A stretch of 36,492 nt of DNA from Myxococcota bacterium (GTDB lineage: Bacteria; Myxococcota_A; Polyangia; Polyangiales; JANWZI01), in assembly GCA_025054695.1 (NCBI GenBank), contig JANWZI010000036.1, positions 1 to 36,492 of the forward strand. The letters are read 5' to 3'. The notes below the pieces were generated by a model that worked only from the letters and a program-made list of their open reading frames with translations, was not told the origin of the DNA and did no database searches. A program made the translations under genes and the position numbers. Below, in pieces: positions 8,546-17,015 of the stretch (position 1 is its first letter; every line of letters begins with the position of its first letter).

Positions 8546-10438
8546 TCAGGGCGACGAGGGGCGATCGGCCTCGCCGGAAGTGCCGGATCGCTCGGACATC
8601 CCGGACTCGGAGCGGTCCGCCTCGGTGCCTTCGATGGGCGGAAGCACGATGCGGAACGTGGTGCGTCCCGGCCGGCTCTCGACGTCGATGCGACCGCGAT
8701 GCTCCTCGACGATCGCACGCACCACGGCGAGCCCGAGCCCGGTCCCTTGGCGTTTTCCATGGGTGGCGAACGATTCGAAGAGCCGCCCGCGGATCGCGTC
8801 CGGAATGCCGGGACCGTCGTCCGTGAACTCGAGCACGAGGCGTCCGGCGTCGTCTCGCGTGACGCGAATGCGAAAGGTGCCGCCGCGGTCTCCGATCGCC
8901 TCGGCTGCGTTGCGCGCGAGGTTGGTGACCGCACGTTGCATCGCGGCGGGATCGAAGACCGCCGTGCCGCGGTCGGCGAGCTCGAGCTCGACCCGCACGC
9001 CTCGATCGTCGAGGTCGCGTCGCAAGTCCTCGACGAGCTCTTCGAAGAATCGGTGCAGGTACACCCGGCGCAGCCACAGCGTTCGCTCGCCGCGCGCGAA
9101 CGCGAGCGTCTGCCGCGTCATCGCGTGGATGCGGTCGACCTGGCGCAGCACGAGCGCGGCATGGCGCGCGCGGATCTCCGGGTCCGGTTCCTCCGCCAGC
9201 AGCTGGACATAGCCCCGGATGACGGTGAGCGGCGATCGCAGATCGTGCAGCACGCCGGAGAGGAACTGACCGACCGTCGAGAGCCGGTCCTGCCGCCGTC
9301 GCTGCTCGCGCGCGCGACCGAGCTCGATGGCGCTCGAGACGTGCCCCGCGATGACGGTCGCCAGCCGCAGGTCGTCGTCGGTGAACGGCTCGCGCCCGCC
9401 GGCCTTGTTGAGCAGCTCGAGCACGCCCCCGGCGCCACCCTCGCACGATAGCGGCACGGCGAGGACGGAGCGCGGATGGTAGCCCACGCGATCGGCGACG
9501 TCGCGGCGGTGACGTGGGTCGGCGTCGACGTCGTTGACCACCTGCGGCTCGCCGTGGGCGGCGACCCAGCCACAGATTCCCTGGCCGACGGGGATGCGCA
9601 CCGATCGCACGGCATCGGGCTCGCCCCCGGCCGCGGCGCGAAAGCGTAGCTCCCCGGTCGACTCGTCGCGCAACAGGATGGCGGCGGCTTCGGCGTCGAC
9701 GGCGCGCATGGTCCGGTCGAGCAGCCCTTCGAGCAGCTCGTCCAGGTCGGCGCTGCTCGCGGCGACGCGGGCGATCTCGAACAGCACGTCGAGCTCGCGC
9801 ACCCGCCGCTCGAGCTGCTCCTGGGTCCGCAGCAGCTCCTCGTTGCGCTCGATGGCGGCGAGCAGCAACCGCGAATTCTGGACCGAGACGGCTGCCTGGG
9901 CGGCCAGCGCGCCCAGGAGCTCCTCGTCCTCGGCGTCGAATGCGCCCGTTTGCTTGTTGAGACACTGCAGTACGCCGATGATGCGACCGTCGGGTGTTCG
10001 CATCGGGACGCACAGCACGCTGCGCGTGGTGTAGCCGGTCCGTCGGTCCCACTCCGGATCGAACCGCGCGTCGAGGTAGGCGTCGGTCACGCGCTGCGCG
10101 AGGCCGTGCTGCGCCACCCAGCCCGCGATCCCTTCGCCGACCCGGAGCTCGATGCGTTGGACCCGGTCGCCCTGCGCGACGCGCGAGACGAGCCACTGGC
10201 CGGTTTCGTCCAGCAGGTACAGCGTCGAGCGATCGGCGCCCATCAGCCGGGAAACGCGGTCGACGACGAGGCCGAGCAGCTCGTCGAGGTCGAGCGTCGA
10301 GCCCAGGGCGAGGCCCACTTCGCGAAGCGCGGCGGTGCGGGCGCGCTCCCGCTCGAGCTCGGCCGCGAGTCGCTCAAGGTCGCTCGACACGCCATGATCA
10401 TCGCTGATGGCCGCGTTCGTGCGCAACGGCACGCGCAC
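8546..10438 (-). CDS. Cytoplasmic GAF-GAF sensor histidine kinase (orphan)
   Basis: A 630-residue two-component sensor. Order: short N-terminal coiled coil (about 20-45), GAF 1 (about 45-190), coiled coil, GAF 2 (about 215-375), HisKA and HATPase. The phospho-accepting His398 is in SGVLHDLRSPLTVIRGY, followed by the N box (NLARNAAEAI), G1 (DDGPGIP), F box (RLFESF) and G2 (GTGLGLAVV). No membrane segment is seen, so it senses an internal ligand or redox state through the GAF domains. No response regulator is adjacent. The start may be the GTG at 10438 or the GTG at 10390; neither has a clear Shine-Dalgarno. It sits 30 bases after the HEAT-like gene and 14 before hisA. Confidence 0.93.
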   Translation of the reverse strand: MRVPLRTNAAISDDHGVSSDLERLAAELERERARTAALREVGLALGSTLDLDELLGLVVDRVSRLMGADRSTLYLLDETGQWLVSRVAQGDRVQRIELRVGEGIAGWVAQHGLAQRVTDAYLDARFDPEWDRRTGYTTRSVLCVPMRTPDGRIIGVLQCLNKQTGAFDAEDEELLGALAAQAAVSVQNSRLLLAAIERNEELLRTQEQLERRVRELDVLFEIARVAASSADLDELLEGLLDRTMRAVDAEAAAILLRDESTGELRFRAAAGGEPDAVRSVRIPVGQGICGWVAAHGEPQVVNDVDADPRHRRDVADRVGYHPRSVLAVPLSCEGGAGGVLELLNKAGGREPFTDDDLRLATVIAGHVSSAIELGRAREQRRRQDRLSTVGQFLSGVLHDLRSPLTVIRGYVQLLAEEPDPEIRARHAALVLRQVDRIHAMTRQTLAFARGERTLWLRRVYLHRFFEELVEDLRRDLDDRGVRVELELADRGTAVFDPAAMQRAVTNLARNAAEAIGDRGGTFRIRVTRDDAGRLVLEFTDDGPGIPDAIRGRLFESFATHGKRQGTGLGLAVVRAIVEEHRGRIDVESRPGRTTFRIVLPPIEGTEADRSESGMSERSGTSGEADRPSSP

Positions 10439-10468
10439 GCCGCTGCACGGGCGCCGCGGGCCGACGGG

Positions 10469-11185
10469 TCACGCTCCGCGCGGCACGCCGTGCGCGTCAA
10501 GCGCCCAGCCCGTGGGCAGCCGAGCGCGTAGGGCCTCGCGCCGGTCCTCGGGAAGGGCCCAGTTCCGGTCGCGAAGCGACTCCAGCAGGAGGATGCGGAC
10601 GCGAACGCTGTCCTCGACGAGCAGGCGCTCGATCAGCGTGTCGCAGTGCGCTTCGACGTCGTCCTGGGCGAGGACCGTCGCGAGCGCGTGGAAGCGCACC
10701 GTTTCGTTGGCATCCTCCAGGAAGCGGATCGTCGCGGGCGCGATGCGAGGATCGCGTCGGTCTCGGAGGTGGGCGATGAGCTCGACCTTGCGGTCCGGAT
10801 TGCGCTCGTACTCGGTGCCCATGCTCTCGAGCAGCGCGAGGATTTCGGTGACGACCTCCTCGGCGGGCAGCAGTCGATCGAGGATCTTGAGCGGCCAGCT
10901 CACCGAGGGACACGTTCGCAGCAGCGCGCGGACGTCGGGCACGATGGGCGCGCCGACCGAGACGACCGCTTCGAACGCCGCTTCTTTCTCTTCCTGATCG
11001 GTGATCGACGGGTCGATCCGGTACGTGAAACGCGCGAGCAGGGCCCTCGCTGCGTCGGGAGTTCCCATTCGCGCCAGGGCCTGGATCGAGTCCCATCGGT
11101 CCGGCGCGAGCGCGCGCCGATTGGCGACGCGTGCGGCGTGCCGCGCGAAGGAGCCCCGCAGGCCGAGTCGCTCGAGCAGTCCCAT
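10469..11185 (-). CDS. HEAT-repeat-like helical protein
   Basis: A 238-residue protein made almost entirely of paired helices with HEAT/armadillo character, for example WDSIQALARMGTPDAARALLARF, then DPRIAPATIRFLEDANETVR and SVRVRILLLESLRDR. Such folds usually serve as protein-binding scaffolds. There is no signal peptide or membrane segment, so it is probably cytoplasmic. The ATG at 11185 begins MGLLERLGL; the open frame further upstream overlaps the preceding gene and is not used. It lies between two outer-membrane protein genes and a histidine kinase gene on the same strand with short gaps (56 and 30 bases). The partner is unknown. Confidence 0.75.
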   Translation of the reverse strand: MGLLERLGLRGSFARHAARVANRRALAPDRWDSIQALARMGTPDAARALLARFTYRIDPSITDQEEKEAAFEAVVSVGAPIVPDVRALLRTCPSVSWPLKILDRLLPAEEVVTEILALLESMGTEYERNPDRKVELIAHLRDRRDPRIAPATIRFLEDANETVRFHALATVLAQDDVEAHCDTLIERLLVEDSVRVRILLLESLRDRNWALPEDRREALRARLPTGWALDAHGVPRGA

Positions 11186-11241
11186 GACGTCCCGACGTCT
11201 CCACAGGGGCGGGCCGCCGGACGCGGCCCCGGATTCTGCGC

Positions 11242-12111
11242 TCAGTCCCCGATGCGCGGCTCCGCCGGCAGGTAGATGGCCGCGCCGACGTTGATCATGT
11301 GGTTGACGTGGAAGATCTGGTCTTCGGCGTCGACGACCCCGTCTGGGAACTGGCCTTCGGGGCCCCCGCCGCGCTCGTCGGTTCCGGAGGTGTTCCAGGC
11401 GAACGGCAAGAACCGCCATTCGACCGAGATGCCCACCATTCCTGCGGCGTACAGCATCAGCCCGAGGCCCAGCGTCGGCGCCACGGCGACCCGTGAGGCC
11501 CTCGCCGCCTGACTCTCGAGGCAGTTGGGCTCCTGGGGATTGGCCGGCCGGGGACACGTGTCGACGTCGGTCGCGGCCCGTTCCTCGACGCCGATGGCGG
11601 CGCCGCCGAGGAAAAAGTAGAAGTCGGTGTCCAGGAACAGTTTCTGGAACAACGCCAGTTTGCCGCGCAGTGGGATGAAGCTCGCTTGCAGCGCGGCGAC
11701 CCACCGCAGGCGACCGATCTGATCGGGAAAACCGTCGGCCGAGGGGAGACTGACTCGGTTGCGCGCGGTGGACACGCCGCGATCGGCGATCTGGTCGGTG
11801 AGTCCCGTGTCGAGATGGAGCACCCCTGCGCCACCCCAAACGCCGATCCCGAGCCAATCCGTGAGGTGGTAGTTGGCCTGTGCGCCGGCGAAGATGGTCC
11901 GCGAGAACTCGTCCTGCAGCGTGAATCCGACGAACGGCTGCAGCTGGATGCGCCCCTCGCGGTAGATGCGACAGCGTCGACAGGCAGGCGCGCCGGCCAG
12001 CGGGCCGGTGACCTGGACTTCCTGGGCGAGCGCCGCGCGTGGGACCGCGGCGCCCAGAGCGACCGCGAGCGGCAGCGCCGCGATCGGCAGCGTGAGCCTC
12101 GAACGGTTCAT
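11242..12111 (-). CDS. Outer-membrane beta-barrel domain protein (copy 1)
   Basis: A 289-residue secreted protein. The N-terminal signal ends in AALAQ (about residue 30). The remainder consists of alternating amphipathic strands with aromatic girdles (IQLQPFVGFTLQDEFSRTIFAG, YHLTDWLGIGVWGG), typical of an outer-membrane beta barrel. I recall a Myxococcota family of this kind (outer membrane beta-barrel domain, TIGR04565-like), and the overall pattern fits. Four Cys residues are present: a CRRC pair near the mature N-terminus and two in an internal loop. A GGAG sequence lies about 10 bases before the ATG. It follows its paralogue after 13 bases, so the two are co-transcribed. Function is unknown. 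Confidence 0.8.
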   Translation of the reverse strand: MNRSRLTLPIAALPLAVALGAAVPRAALAQEVQVTGPLAGAPACRRCRIYREGRIQLQPFVGFTLQDEFSRTIFAGAQANYHLTDWLGIGVWGGAGVLHLDTGLTDQIADRGVSTARNRVSLPSADGFPDQIGRLRWVAALQASFIPLRGKLALFQKLFLDTDFYFFLGGAAIGVEERAATDVDTCPRPANPQEPNCLESQAARASRVAVAPTLGLGLMLYAAGMVGISVEWRFLPFAWNTSGTDERGGGPEGQFPDGVVDAEDQIFHVNHMINVGAAIYLPAEPRIGD

Positions 12112-12124
12112 GGGCGTAGCTCCG

Positions 12125-13018
12125 TCACTTGGGCAGGCGATACTCGAAGCGGAACGGCACGAACAGGGTGATTCCGACGTGGGCGGTCACGTTGTTCGTC
12201 AGCGACGGACTTTCGGCGAGCCACGTCTCCGGGTCGTTGCGATCCTCGCCGAGGGCGACCTCGAGGTTCTCGAGGCGCTCGAGGTACGCGTAGTCGCGCA
12301 GCTCGGCGAAGACGGCCAGGAACCGCGTCAGGAAGATGCGCAGGCCGAGTCCCGCATTGAACGCGATGCGCCAGTCGAACTCGAACCGGCGCACCTGGGG
12401 ATCGACGATGGGCACGGGCCGCGTGCGCATCATGCCGACGCCCCCGACCACATATGCGTCCCACTGGAAGATGTATTCGTTGAACATCGCGAACTTCCCG
12501 TACAGTGGCACGTACGTGAAGTTCAGATGGGCGCCGAGCTGGTACTCGGTGATCGGAACCGCGAGGCGCGTGCTGCGGCGCACGTGGAAACCGAGGTCGG
12601 ACTCGTTCTCGAGTCCCTGATACCAGAGGAAGTTGACCCCCACGGCCAGCACGTTGGTCCACCAGTAGTTGAGCCCCAGTGCGGCCGCCGGATGCGACAC
12701 GTAGGGGTCGTTGACGGTGAATCCTGCCGAGGGGGCGAGCTCGACGCGGTTGATCCGCAGCGCGTAGATCTGCTGGACCGCGTAGATCTCCTCTCGCGTC
12801 TCGGTGATGGGGCCGGTCGGAGCCTCGGCGGCGCCGGTCGCCGCGGTTCCGCCCTGAGTCAGCTCCCCGATGACGTCGCCTCCGCTCGTGTCTCCTTGCT
12901 GTTGCCCTTGCTCAGCCGCTTCGACGTCCTCTTCGGTGAACACCATGTCTTGGGCGCGAGCGACGTCGGGCCAAGTCGCGGCGACCCAAGTCCACGCGGC
13001 GATCGATGCGATGGTCAT
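12125..13018 (-). CDS. Outer-membrane beta-barrel domain protein (copy 2)
   Basis: About 297 residues, the first gene of the operon. The ATG at 13018 has AGGAAA about 7 bases upstream; a GTG at 13033 is in frame but less likely. A signal sequence ending in ARAQ is followed by an acidic, Gln-rich linker, then a barrel region resembling the next gene: RINRVELAPSAGFTVNDPY, LNYWWTNVLAVGVNFLWY, and a C-terminal strand that closes the barrel (FVPFRFEYRLPK). The repeated plan of N-terminal helix, signature strand and C-terminal aromatic strand suggests an old duplication. Substrate or role is unknown. Confidence 0.8.
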   Translation of the reverse strand: MTIASIAAWTWVAATWPDVARAQDMVFTEEDVEAAEQGQQQGDTSGGDVIGELTQGGTAATGAAEAPTGPITETREEIYAVQQIYALRINRVELAPSAGFTVNDPYVSHPAAALGLNYWWTNVLAVGVNFLWYQGLENESDLGFHVRRSTRLAVPITEYQLGAHLNFTYVPLYGKFAMFNEYIFQWDAYVVGGVGMMRTRPVPIVDPQVRRFEFDWRIAFNAGLGLRIFLTRFLAVFAELRDYAYLERLENLEVALGEDRNDPETWLAESPSLTNNVTAHVGITLFVPFRFEYRLPK

Positions 13019-13124
13019 CGTGGTTTCCTGCACGCTGGAAGAAGTGGAACGAACGCTTCGGAACGTAGCGTCCTAAGGGCCGGATATCATTTAAAAAGTG
13101 CAGATCCTCCGACGGGGCGCCGCG

Positions 13125-13154
13125 ACTATAACAACAAGGCGCTCCGCAATTCAA
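13125..13154 (-). promoter_or_regulatory. Promoter of the outer-membrane barrel operon
   Basis: On the minus strand TTGAAT (13149-13154), an 18-base spacer and TATAGT (13125-13130) match sigma70 consensus well. Transcription would start near 13118 and leave a leader of about 100 bases before the ATG at 13018, including an AT-rich stretch (13083-13098) that stands out in this GC-rich DNA. Confidence 0.7.
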
Positions 13155-13299
13155 CGTGGATTGTCATGCCTGTGCCGGGGGTCGTCCGACGACGAGAGGC
13201 CACCCGACACGAGGCCCTCCGAGGCGCGTCGCCGCCGGCGCCAGACCCTGGTCACCGCATTGCCGCCGCGCGAGGCTCGAGGCCCGATGGGTGCGCGTC

Positions 13300-13371
13300 G
13301 AGTCCGGGACCGAGACGGCGACCGAGACCGGGTCGGAGCCCGAGGCCGAGCCAGGGTGTGCGCCCGAGTCG
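13300..13371 (+). repeat. Hexamer array 5 (GAGNCC-like), 12 units
   Basis: Twelve in-phase units without indels: GAGTCC, GGGACC, GAGACG, GCGACC, GAGACC, GGGTCG, GAGCCC, GAGGCC, GAGCCA and three decayed. It lies in the 389-base gap (13019-13407) between ftsY and the outer-membrane operon, which also holds that operon's promoter. CGATGGGT lies just upstream (13285-13292). Confidence 0.75.
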
Positions 13372-13407
13372 CATTCCCATTTCTCGGTTCCACTGCCTCG
13401 TTGACCG

Positions 13408-14769
13408 TCATGCGGCTCGGGAGGCCTCCTCGGGCTTTTCGAACAGCGCCTCGACGAATGCGCGCGGATCGAACGCGCGCAAGTCCTCGACCCGCTCGCC
13501 GACGCCCACGAAGCGCACCGGAATGCGGTGCTCGTCGACGATGCCCAGTATGACCCCTCCTTTGGCGGTTCCGTCTAGTTTGGTCAACACGAGACCAGTG
13601 AGCGGAAGCGCCTCGCGGAACATCGCGACCTGTGAAGCGGCGTTCTGGCCGCTGGTCGCGTCGAGCACGAGCAGGACCTCGTCGGCTCCGCGTCCACCGA
13701 GGGCCTTCTGCACCGTCCGGCCGACCCTGGCGAGCTCCTCCATGAGCGGCGCTCGCGTGTGCAGTCGACCCGCGGTGTCCGCGATCACGACGTCCGCGCC
13801 CGTGTTCTGCGCGCGTCGAATGGCATCGAAAATCACCGCGCCCGGGTCCGCACGCTCCTTGCCCTTGACCACCTCGCATCCGGTTCGACGCCCCCACACC
13901 TCGAGCTGCAGTACCGCGGCGGCCCGGAACGTGTCCCCGGCGGCGAGGAGCACTTTGTGGCCCTGTCGAGAAAGCAGCGCGGCCAGTTTCCCGATGGTGG
14001 TCGTCTTGCCGACGCCGTTGACGCCGACCACGAGAATGACGGAGGGCCGTTCCGCGACGCGCAGCTCCGGCGGGGGTGCGCCGAGCACGGCGAGAGCCTC
14101 CTCGCGCAGCGCCTGCCAGACCCGGTCCGCGTCGCCGAGCTCGTTGCGCGTCAGCCGCTGACGCAGTCGCTCGAGCAGCTTGCGCGTCGTGCCGACGCCC
14201 ACGTCGGCCGTCAGGAGCACCTCCTCGAGCTCGTCGAGTAGCGCCGGATCGATCTGCCGAGCGCCGCCGAACAGACGCGCCAGCCGCGCGACGAACCCTC
14301 CTCGGGTGCCCACCAGCCCCCGGCGCAATGCCTCGACCTCTTCCCGGCTCGGTTCGGCGCGGGGCAGGGGTGTCGAGGGCGGGGACGCGGTTGCAGGCTC
14401 GGGCGTCGGCGCCGTTTCCGCGCCGGGCGCGTCCGGAGTCGGCGCGGACTGAGGCGCCGCGGCTTGCGGCCGGGCCTCGACGGCGCCGAGCGGGGTGCTG
14501 GCCGCGGCTCGACTCGTCCCGGCTGCCGACCCCGGCTCTCGGTTCGATGCGCGTCGCGGCTCGGGCGCGGTCGATGGCGCGTGATCGGCGCCTTGCGGCG
14601 CCGTCGGCGCGCGCGGCGCGGGAGGATCGGCGGGGCTGGGACGAGGCTCGGGCGCATCCACCGGCGCCGGCACGCGGCTCGGCGCGCGCGCGGCAGTCCT
14701 GCGCACCCACCACCAGCCCGCGAGCGCGGCGACTGCGACGGCGAACAGAACGATGCCGATGGTGTCCAT
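13408..14769 (-). CDS. ftsY: Signal recognition particle receptor FtsY
   Basis: A 453-residue SRP receptor GTPase that docks ribosome-nascent chain complexes at the inner membrane. It starts with a membrane anchor (residues about 4-21, ending GWWWVRR), then a Pro/Ala-rich acidic linker of about 120 residues, then the NG domain. GTPase motifs are G1 GVNGVGKTTT (Lys255), GDTFRAAAV, DTAGR, TKLDGTAKGG and the closing GVGE. The ATG at 14769 is favoured over a GTG at 14838 because a consensus promoter lies between them. An N-terminal membrane helix instead of the E. coli-type acidic A domain is known in several phyla. Array 5 lies downstream. Confidence 0.95.
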   Translation of the reverse strand: MDTIGIVLFAVAVAALAGWWWVRRTAARAPSRVPAPVDAPEPRPSPADPPAPRAPTAPQGADHAPSTAPEPRRASNREPGSAAGTSRAAASTPLGAVEARPQAAAPQSAPTPDAPGAETAPTPEPATASPPSTPLPRAEPSREEVEALRRGLVGTRGGFVARLARLFGGARQIDPALLDELEEVLLTADVGVGTTRKLLERLRQRLTRNELGDADRVWQALREEALAVLGAPPPELRVAERPSVILVVGVNGVGKTTTIGKLAALLSRQGHKVLLAAGDTFRAAAVLQLEVWGRRTGCEVVKGKERADPGAVIFDAIRRAQNTGADVVIADTAGRLHTRAPLMEELARVGRTVQKALGGRGADEVLLVLDATSGQNAASQVAMFREALPLTGLVLTKLDGTAKGGVILGIVDEHRIPVRFVGVGERVEDLRAFDPRAFVEALFEKPEEASRAA

Positions 14770-14799
14770 GCGACGCGCACGCCCTCCCGCGGCGAGGCG

Positions 14800-14829
14800 A
14801 CTATAGAAACGCGGCTCCCGGCACGTCAA
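14800..14829 (-). promoter_or_regulatory. Near-consensus sigma70-like promoter of ftsY
   Basis: On the minus strand TTGACG (14824-14829), 18 bases, TATAGT (14800-14805). This is the best promoter match in the window. The predicted start near 14793 gives a leader of about 24 bases before the ATG at 14769. Confidence 0.75.
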
Positions 14830-14867
14830 CGCGCGCACCGACGCCGCGCGTGGCCGCGCCCAGCGCG

Positions 14868-14896
14868 TCGACGAGTCGCGACGTGACGGTTAGGCT
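14868..14896 (+). promoter_or_regulatory. Promoter of the CCA-adding enzyme operon
   Basis: TCGACG (14868-14873), 17 bases, TAGGCT (14891-14896). The -10 ends 5 bases before the GTG at 14902 and 8 before a second GTG at 14905, so the mRNA is probably leaderless and 14905 may be the true first codon. Confidence 0.5.
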
Positions 14897-14901
14897 GCGT
14901 C

Positions 14902-16293
14902 GTGGTGCTCGCGACGAGTCTCGACGTCGAGACGCTGCCGCCTCCGGTGCGCGCGCTGTGCGAGCGGTTGCGCGGGGCCGGTCACGGTGCCTGGATCGTC
15001 GGCGGGTGCGTGCGCGACCTGCTGCTCGGCCGCTCGAGCGGAGGGGACTGGGACGTCGCGACGAGCGCGCGTCCGTCCGAGGTGCGGCGGCTCTTCGACC
15101 GCGTCGTGCCGACGGGCATCCGTCACGGCACCGTCACGGTCCTGCTCGAGGGCGGGATGCGCTGCGAGGTGACGACGCTGCGCGCCGAGCGCGGCTACCG
15201 CGACGGGCGGCGGCCCGACGAGGTCCGATTCGTCAACGACATCGAAGAGGACCTGGCGCGGCGCGACTTCACGATCAACGCGATCGCGTGCGATCCTGCC
15301 ACCGGGCGGCTCATCGATCCGTTCGACGGTCGCGCTGACCTGGCGCGTCGCACGCTCCGCGCCGTCGGGGATCCGGCGGCGCGCTTCGCCGAGGACGGGT
15401 TGCGTCCGCTGCGCGCCGCGCGCTTCGTCGCTACGCTGGAGATGGAGCTCGATCCGGCGACGGAGCGGGCCATTGCAGGCTCCCTGGACACGTTCCGCAA
15501 GGTCAGCCACGAGCGCGTGCGCGACGAGTGGCTCAAGGCCTTGCAGGCGGATCGACCGTCCCGCGCGTTCGACGTGATGCAGCGCACGGGTTTGCTCGGC
15601 GTCAGCTTCCCGGAGCTGGCCGCGACGTCAGGGTGCGCGCAGAACCGTTGGCACGCGTACGACGTGTGGCGTCATACGCTCGTGGTGCTCGACGCCGCAC
15701 CCCGCGACGCGGTGATCCGGATGGCGGCCCTGCTGCACGACGTCGGCAAGCCGCCGACACGGGCGTGGAGCGAGGCGCGCGGCGACTGGACCTTCCACGG
15801 TCACGAGCGAGTGGGTGCGGAGATCGCCGACGCATGGCTGCGTGACTACCGGTTCTCGAACGACGAGCGCGAGCGCATCGTGCACCTGGTGCGTCATCAT
15901 CTGATTCGCTACGAGCCCTCCTGGTCCGATGCCGCCGTGCGGCGCTTCGTCGCGCGCGTCGGTCCCGACCACGTCGAGCCCCTGCTCGCGCTGGCGCGCG
16001 CGGACGTCACCGCGCGGGGCCGTCCGGTCGACGACGAGCTGCGGGGGCTAGAGACGCTCCGCGCGCGCATCGCTGAGCTCGGCACGAGGGGGCTCGTTGC
16101 GCGCACCGCCGACCTCGCTATCGACGGGCGCGACGTGATGGAGGCGCTGGGCATCGGACCGGGTCCGACGGTCGGTCTCGTGTTGCGTGCCCTGCTCGAA
16201 CGCGTGCTCGAGGAGCCCGAGCTCAACGAGCGACAGCGGTTGCTCGCGCTGTTGCCGGAGCTCGACGCGCGACTGCGGGAAGGTGGCTCGTGA
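14902..16293 (+). CDS. cca: CCA tRNA nucleotidyltransferase / poly(A) polymerase family, with HD domain
   Basis: A 463-residue class II nucleotidyltransferase that adds or repairs the 3' CCA of tRNAs; a poly(A) polymerase role cannot be excluded from sequence alone. The N-terminal palm has the signature GGCVRDLLLG and the metal-binding Asp pair in GDWDVAT (about residues 49-51), then RRDFTINAIA and the RNA-binding helices RFAEDGLRPLRAARF. The HD domain (LLHDVGKPPTR, about 280-300) suggests the phosphohydrolase activity seen in E. coli-type enzymes. There is no Shine-Dalgarno before the GTG. Its TGA overlaps the next gene's GTG (GTGA at 16290-16293), so translation is coupled. Confidence 0.92.
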   Translation: MVLATSLDVETLPPPVRALCERLRGAGHGAWIVGGCVRDLLLGRSSGGDWDVATSARPSEVRRLFDRVVPTGIRHGTVTVLLEGGMRCEVTTLRAERGYRDGRRPDEVRFVNDIEEDLARRDFTINAIACDPATGRLIDPFDGRADLARRTLRAVGDPAARFAEDGLRPLRAARFVATLEMELDPATERAIAGSLDTFRKVSHERVRDEWLKALQADRPSRAFDVMQRTGLLGVSFPELAATSGCAQNRWHAYDVWRHTLVVLDAAPRDAVIRMAALLHDVGKPPTRAWSEARGDWTFHGHERVGAEIADAWLRDYRFSNDERERIVHLVRHHLIRYEPSWSDAAVRRFVARVGPDHVEPLLALARADVTARGRPVDDELRGLETLRARIAELGTRGLVARTADLAIDGRDVMEALGIGPGPTVGLVLRALLERVLEEPELNERQRLLALLPELDARLREGGS

Positions 16294-17015
16294 GCGGCTG
16301 GGTCGATCTTCATTGCCACTACCTGCCGGGGGTCGACGACGGGGTGCGTTCGGTCGAGGACGCGATCGCCCTCCTTCGTGGCCTGGCTGCGCTCGGCTGG
16401 GAGCGCGTGGTCGCCACGCCGCACGTCCGGACCGGCATGTTCGACAATCGCCGGCCCGGCCTGCAGCACGCAGCGGCCGCGCTCGAGGATGCGCTGTCGG
16501 CGGCTGGGCCGCTGCCCGCACGCGGGCTCGCGGCCGAGCACTGGTTCGACGAGGTCTTCTGGGCGTTGTTCGAGCGCGGCGAGGCGCTGCCGTATCCGGG
16601 GGGGCAGGCCGTTCTCGTCGAGTTTCCGGTCGAGGCGTTTCCGGTGGGACTCGCCGATCGGCTCTTCCGCATGAGCGCGCGTGGCGTTCGGCCGGTTCTC
16701 GCGCACCCCGAGCGCTACGCTCCTTTGTGGAGCCGCAGCGAGCCGCTGCTGCCGCTGCTGGACGCCGGAGCGTGCGCTCTGCTGGACCTGATGAGCCTGA
16801 CGGGCCGATACGGGGAGCGTGCGCGTCGCGCGGCCGAGCGCATGCTCGACGAGGGACTCTACGAGGCGGCGTGCACCGACTGCCATCGGGCCGCGGACGT
16901 CGCCACCGTCGAACAGGCGCTCGAGCGCTTGACGAGGGAGTGGGGCGGTGAGGCGACCCGACGGTTGCTCTCGCACGGGCCGCGTGCGCTGCTTGCGGAG
17001 GTCGACGCGGCGTGA
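16290..17015 (+). CDS. PHP-domain protein of the CpsB/CapC tyrosine-phosphatase family
   Basis: A 241-residue metal-dependent PHP-family phosphatase, usually acting on the C-terminal tyrosines of capsule or exopolysaccharide kinases (CpsB/YwqE type). The metal-binding motifs are in the right order: DLHCHYLPGVDDG at the N-terminus, ATPHVRTG, AEHWFDE, LAHPERY and TDCHR. It is cytoplasmic. It sits between a tRNA-processing gene and a flippase-like gene, with 4-bp overlaps on both sides, so all three are made from one message. No cognate tyrosine kinase or polysaccharide cluster is in the window, so its substrate is unknown. Confidence 0.9.
   Translation: MSGWVDLHCHYLPGVDDGVRSVEDAIALLRGLAALGWERVVATPHVRTGMFDNRRPGLQHAAAALEDALSAAGPLPARGLAAEHWFDEVFWALFERGEALPYPGGQAVLVEFPVEAFPVGLADRLFRMSARGVRPVLAHPERYAPLWSRSEPLLPLLDAGACALLDLMSLTGRYGERARRAAERMLDEGLYEAACTDCHRAADVATVEQALERLTREWGGEATRRLLSHGPRALLAEVDAA

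Noticed and set aside
8532..10196. Upstream extension of the hisA frame giving a 796-residue protein
   Set aside because: Lies out of frame within the histidine kinase gene; HisA is complete at normal length from 8531.
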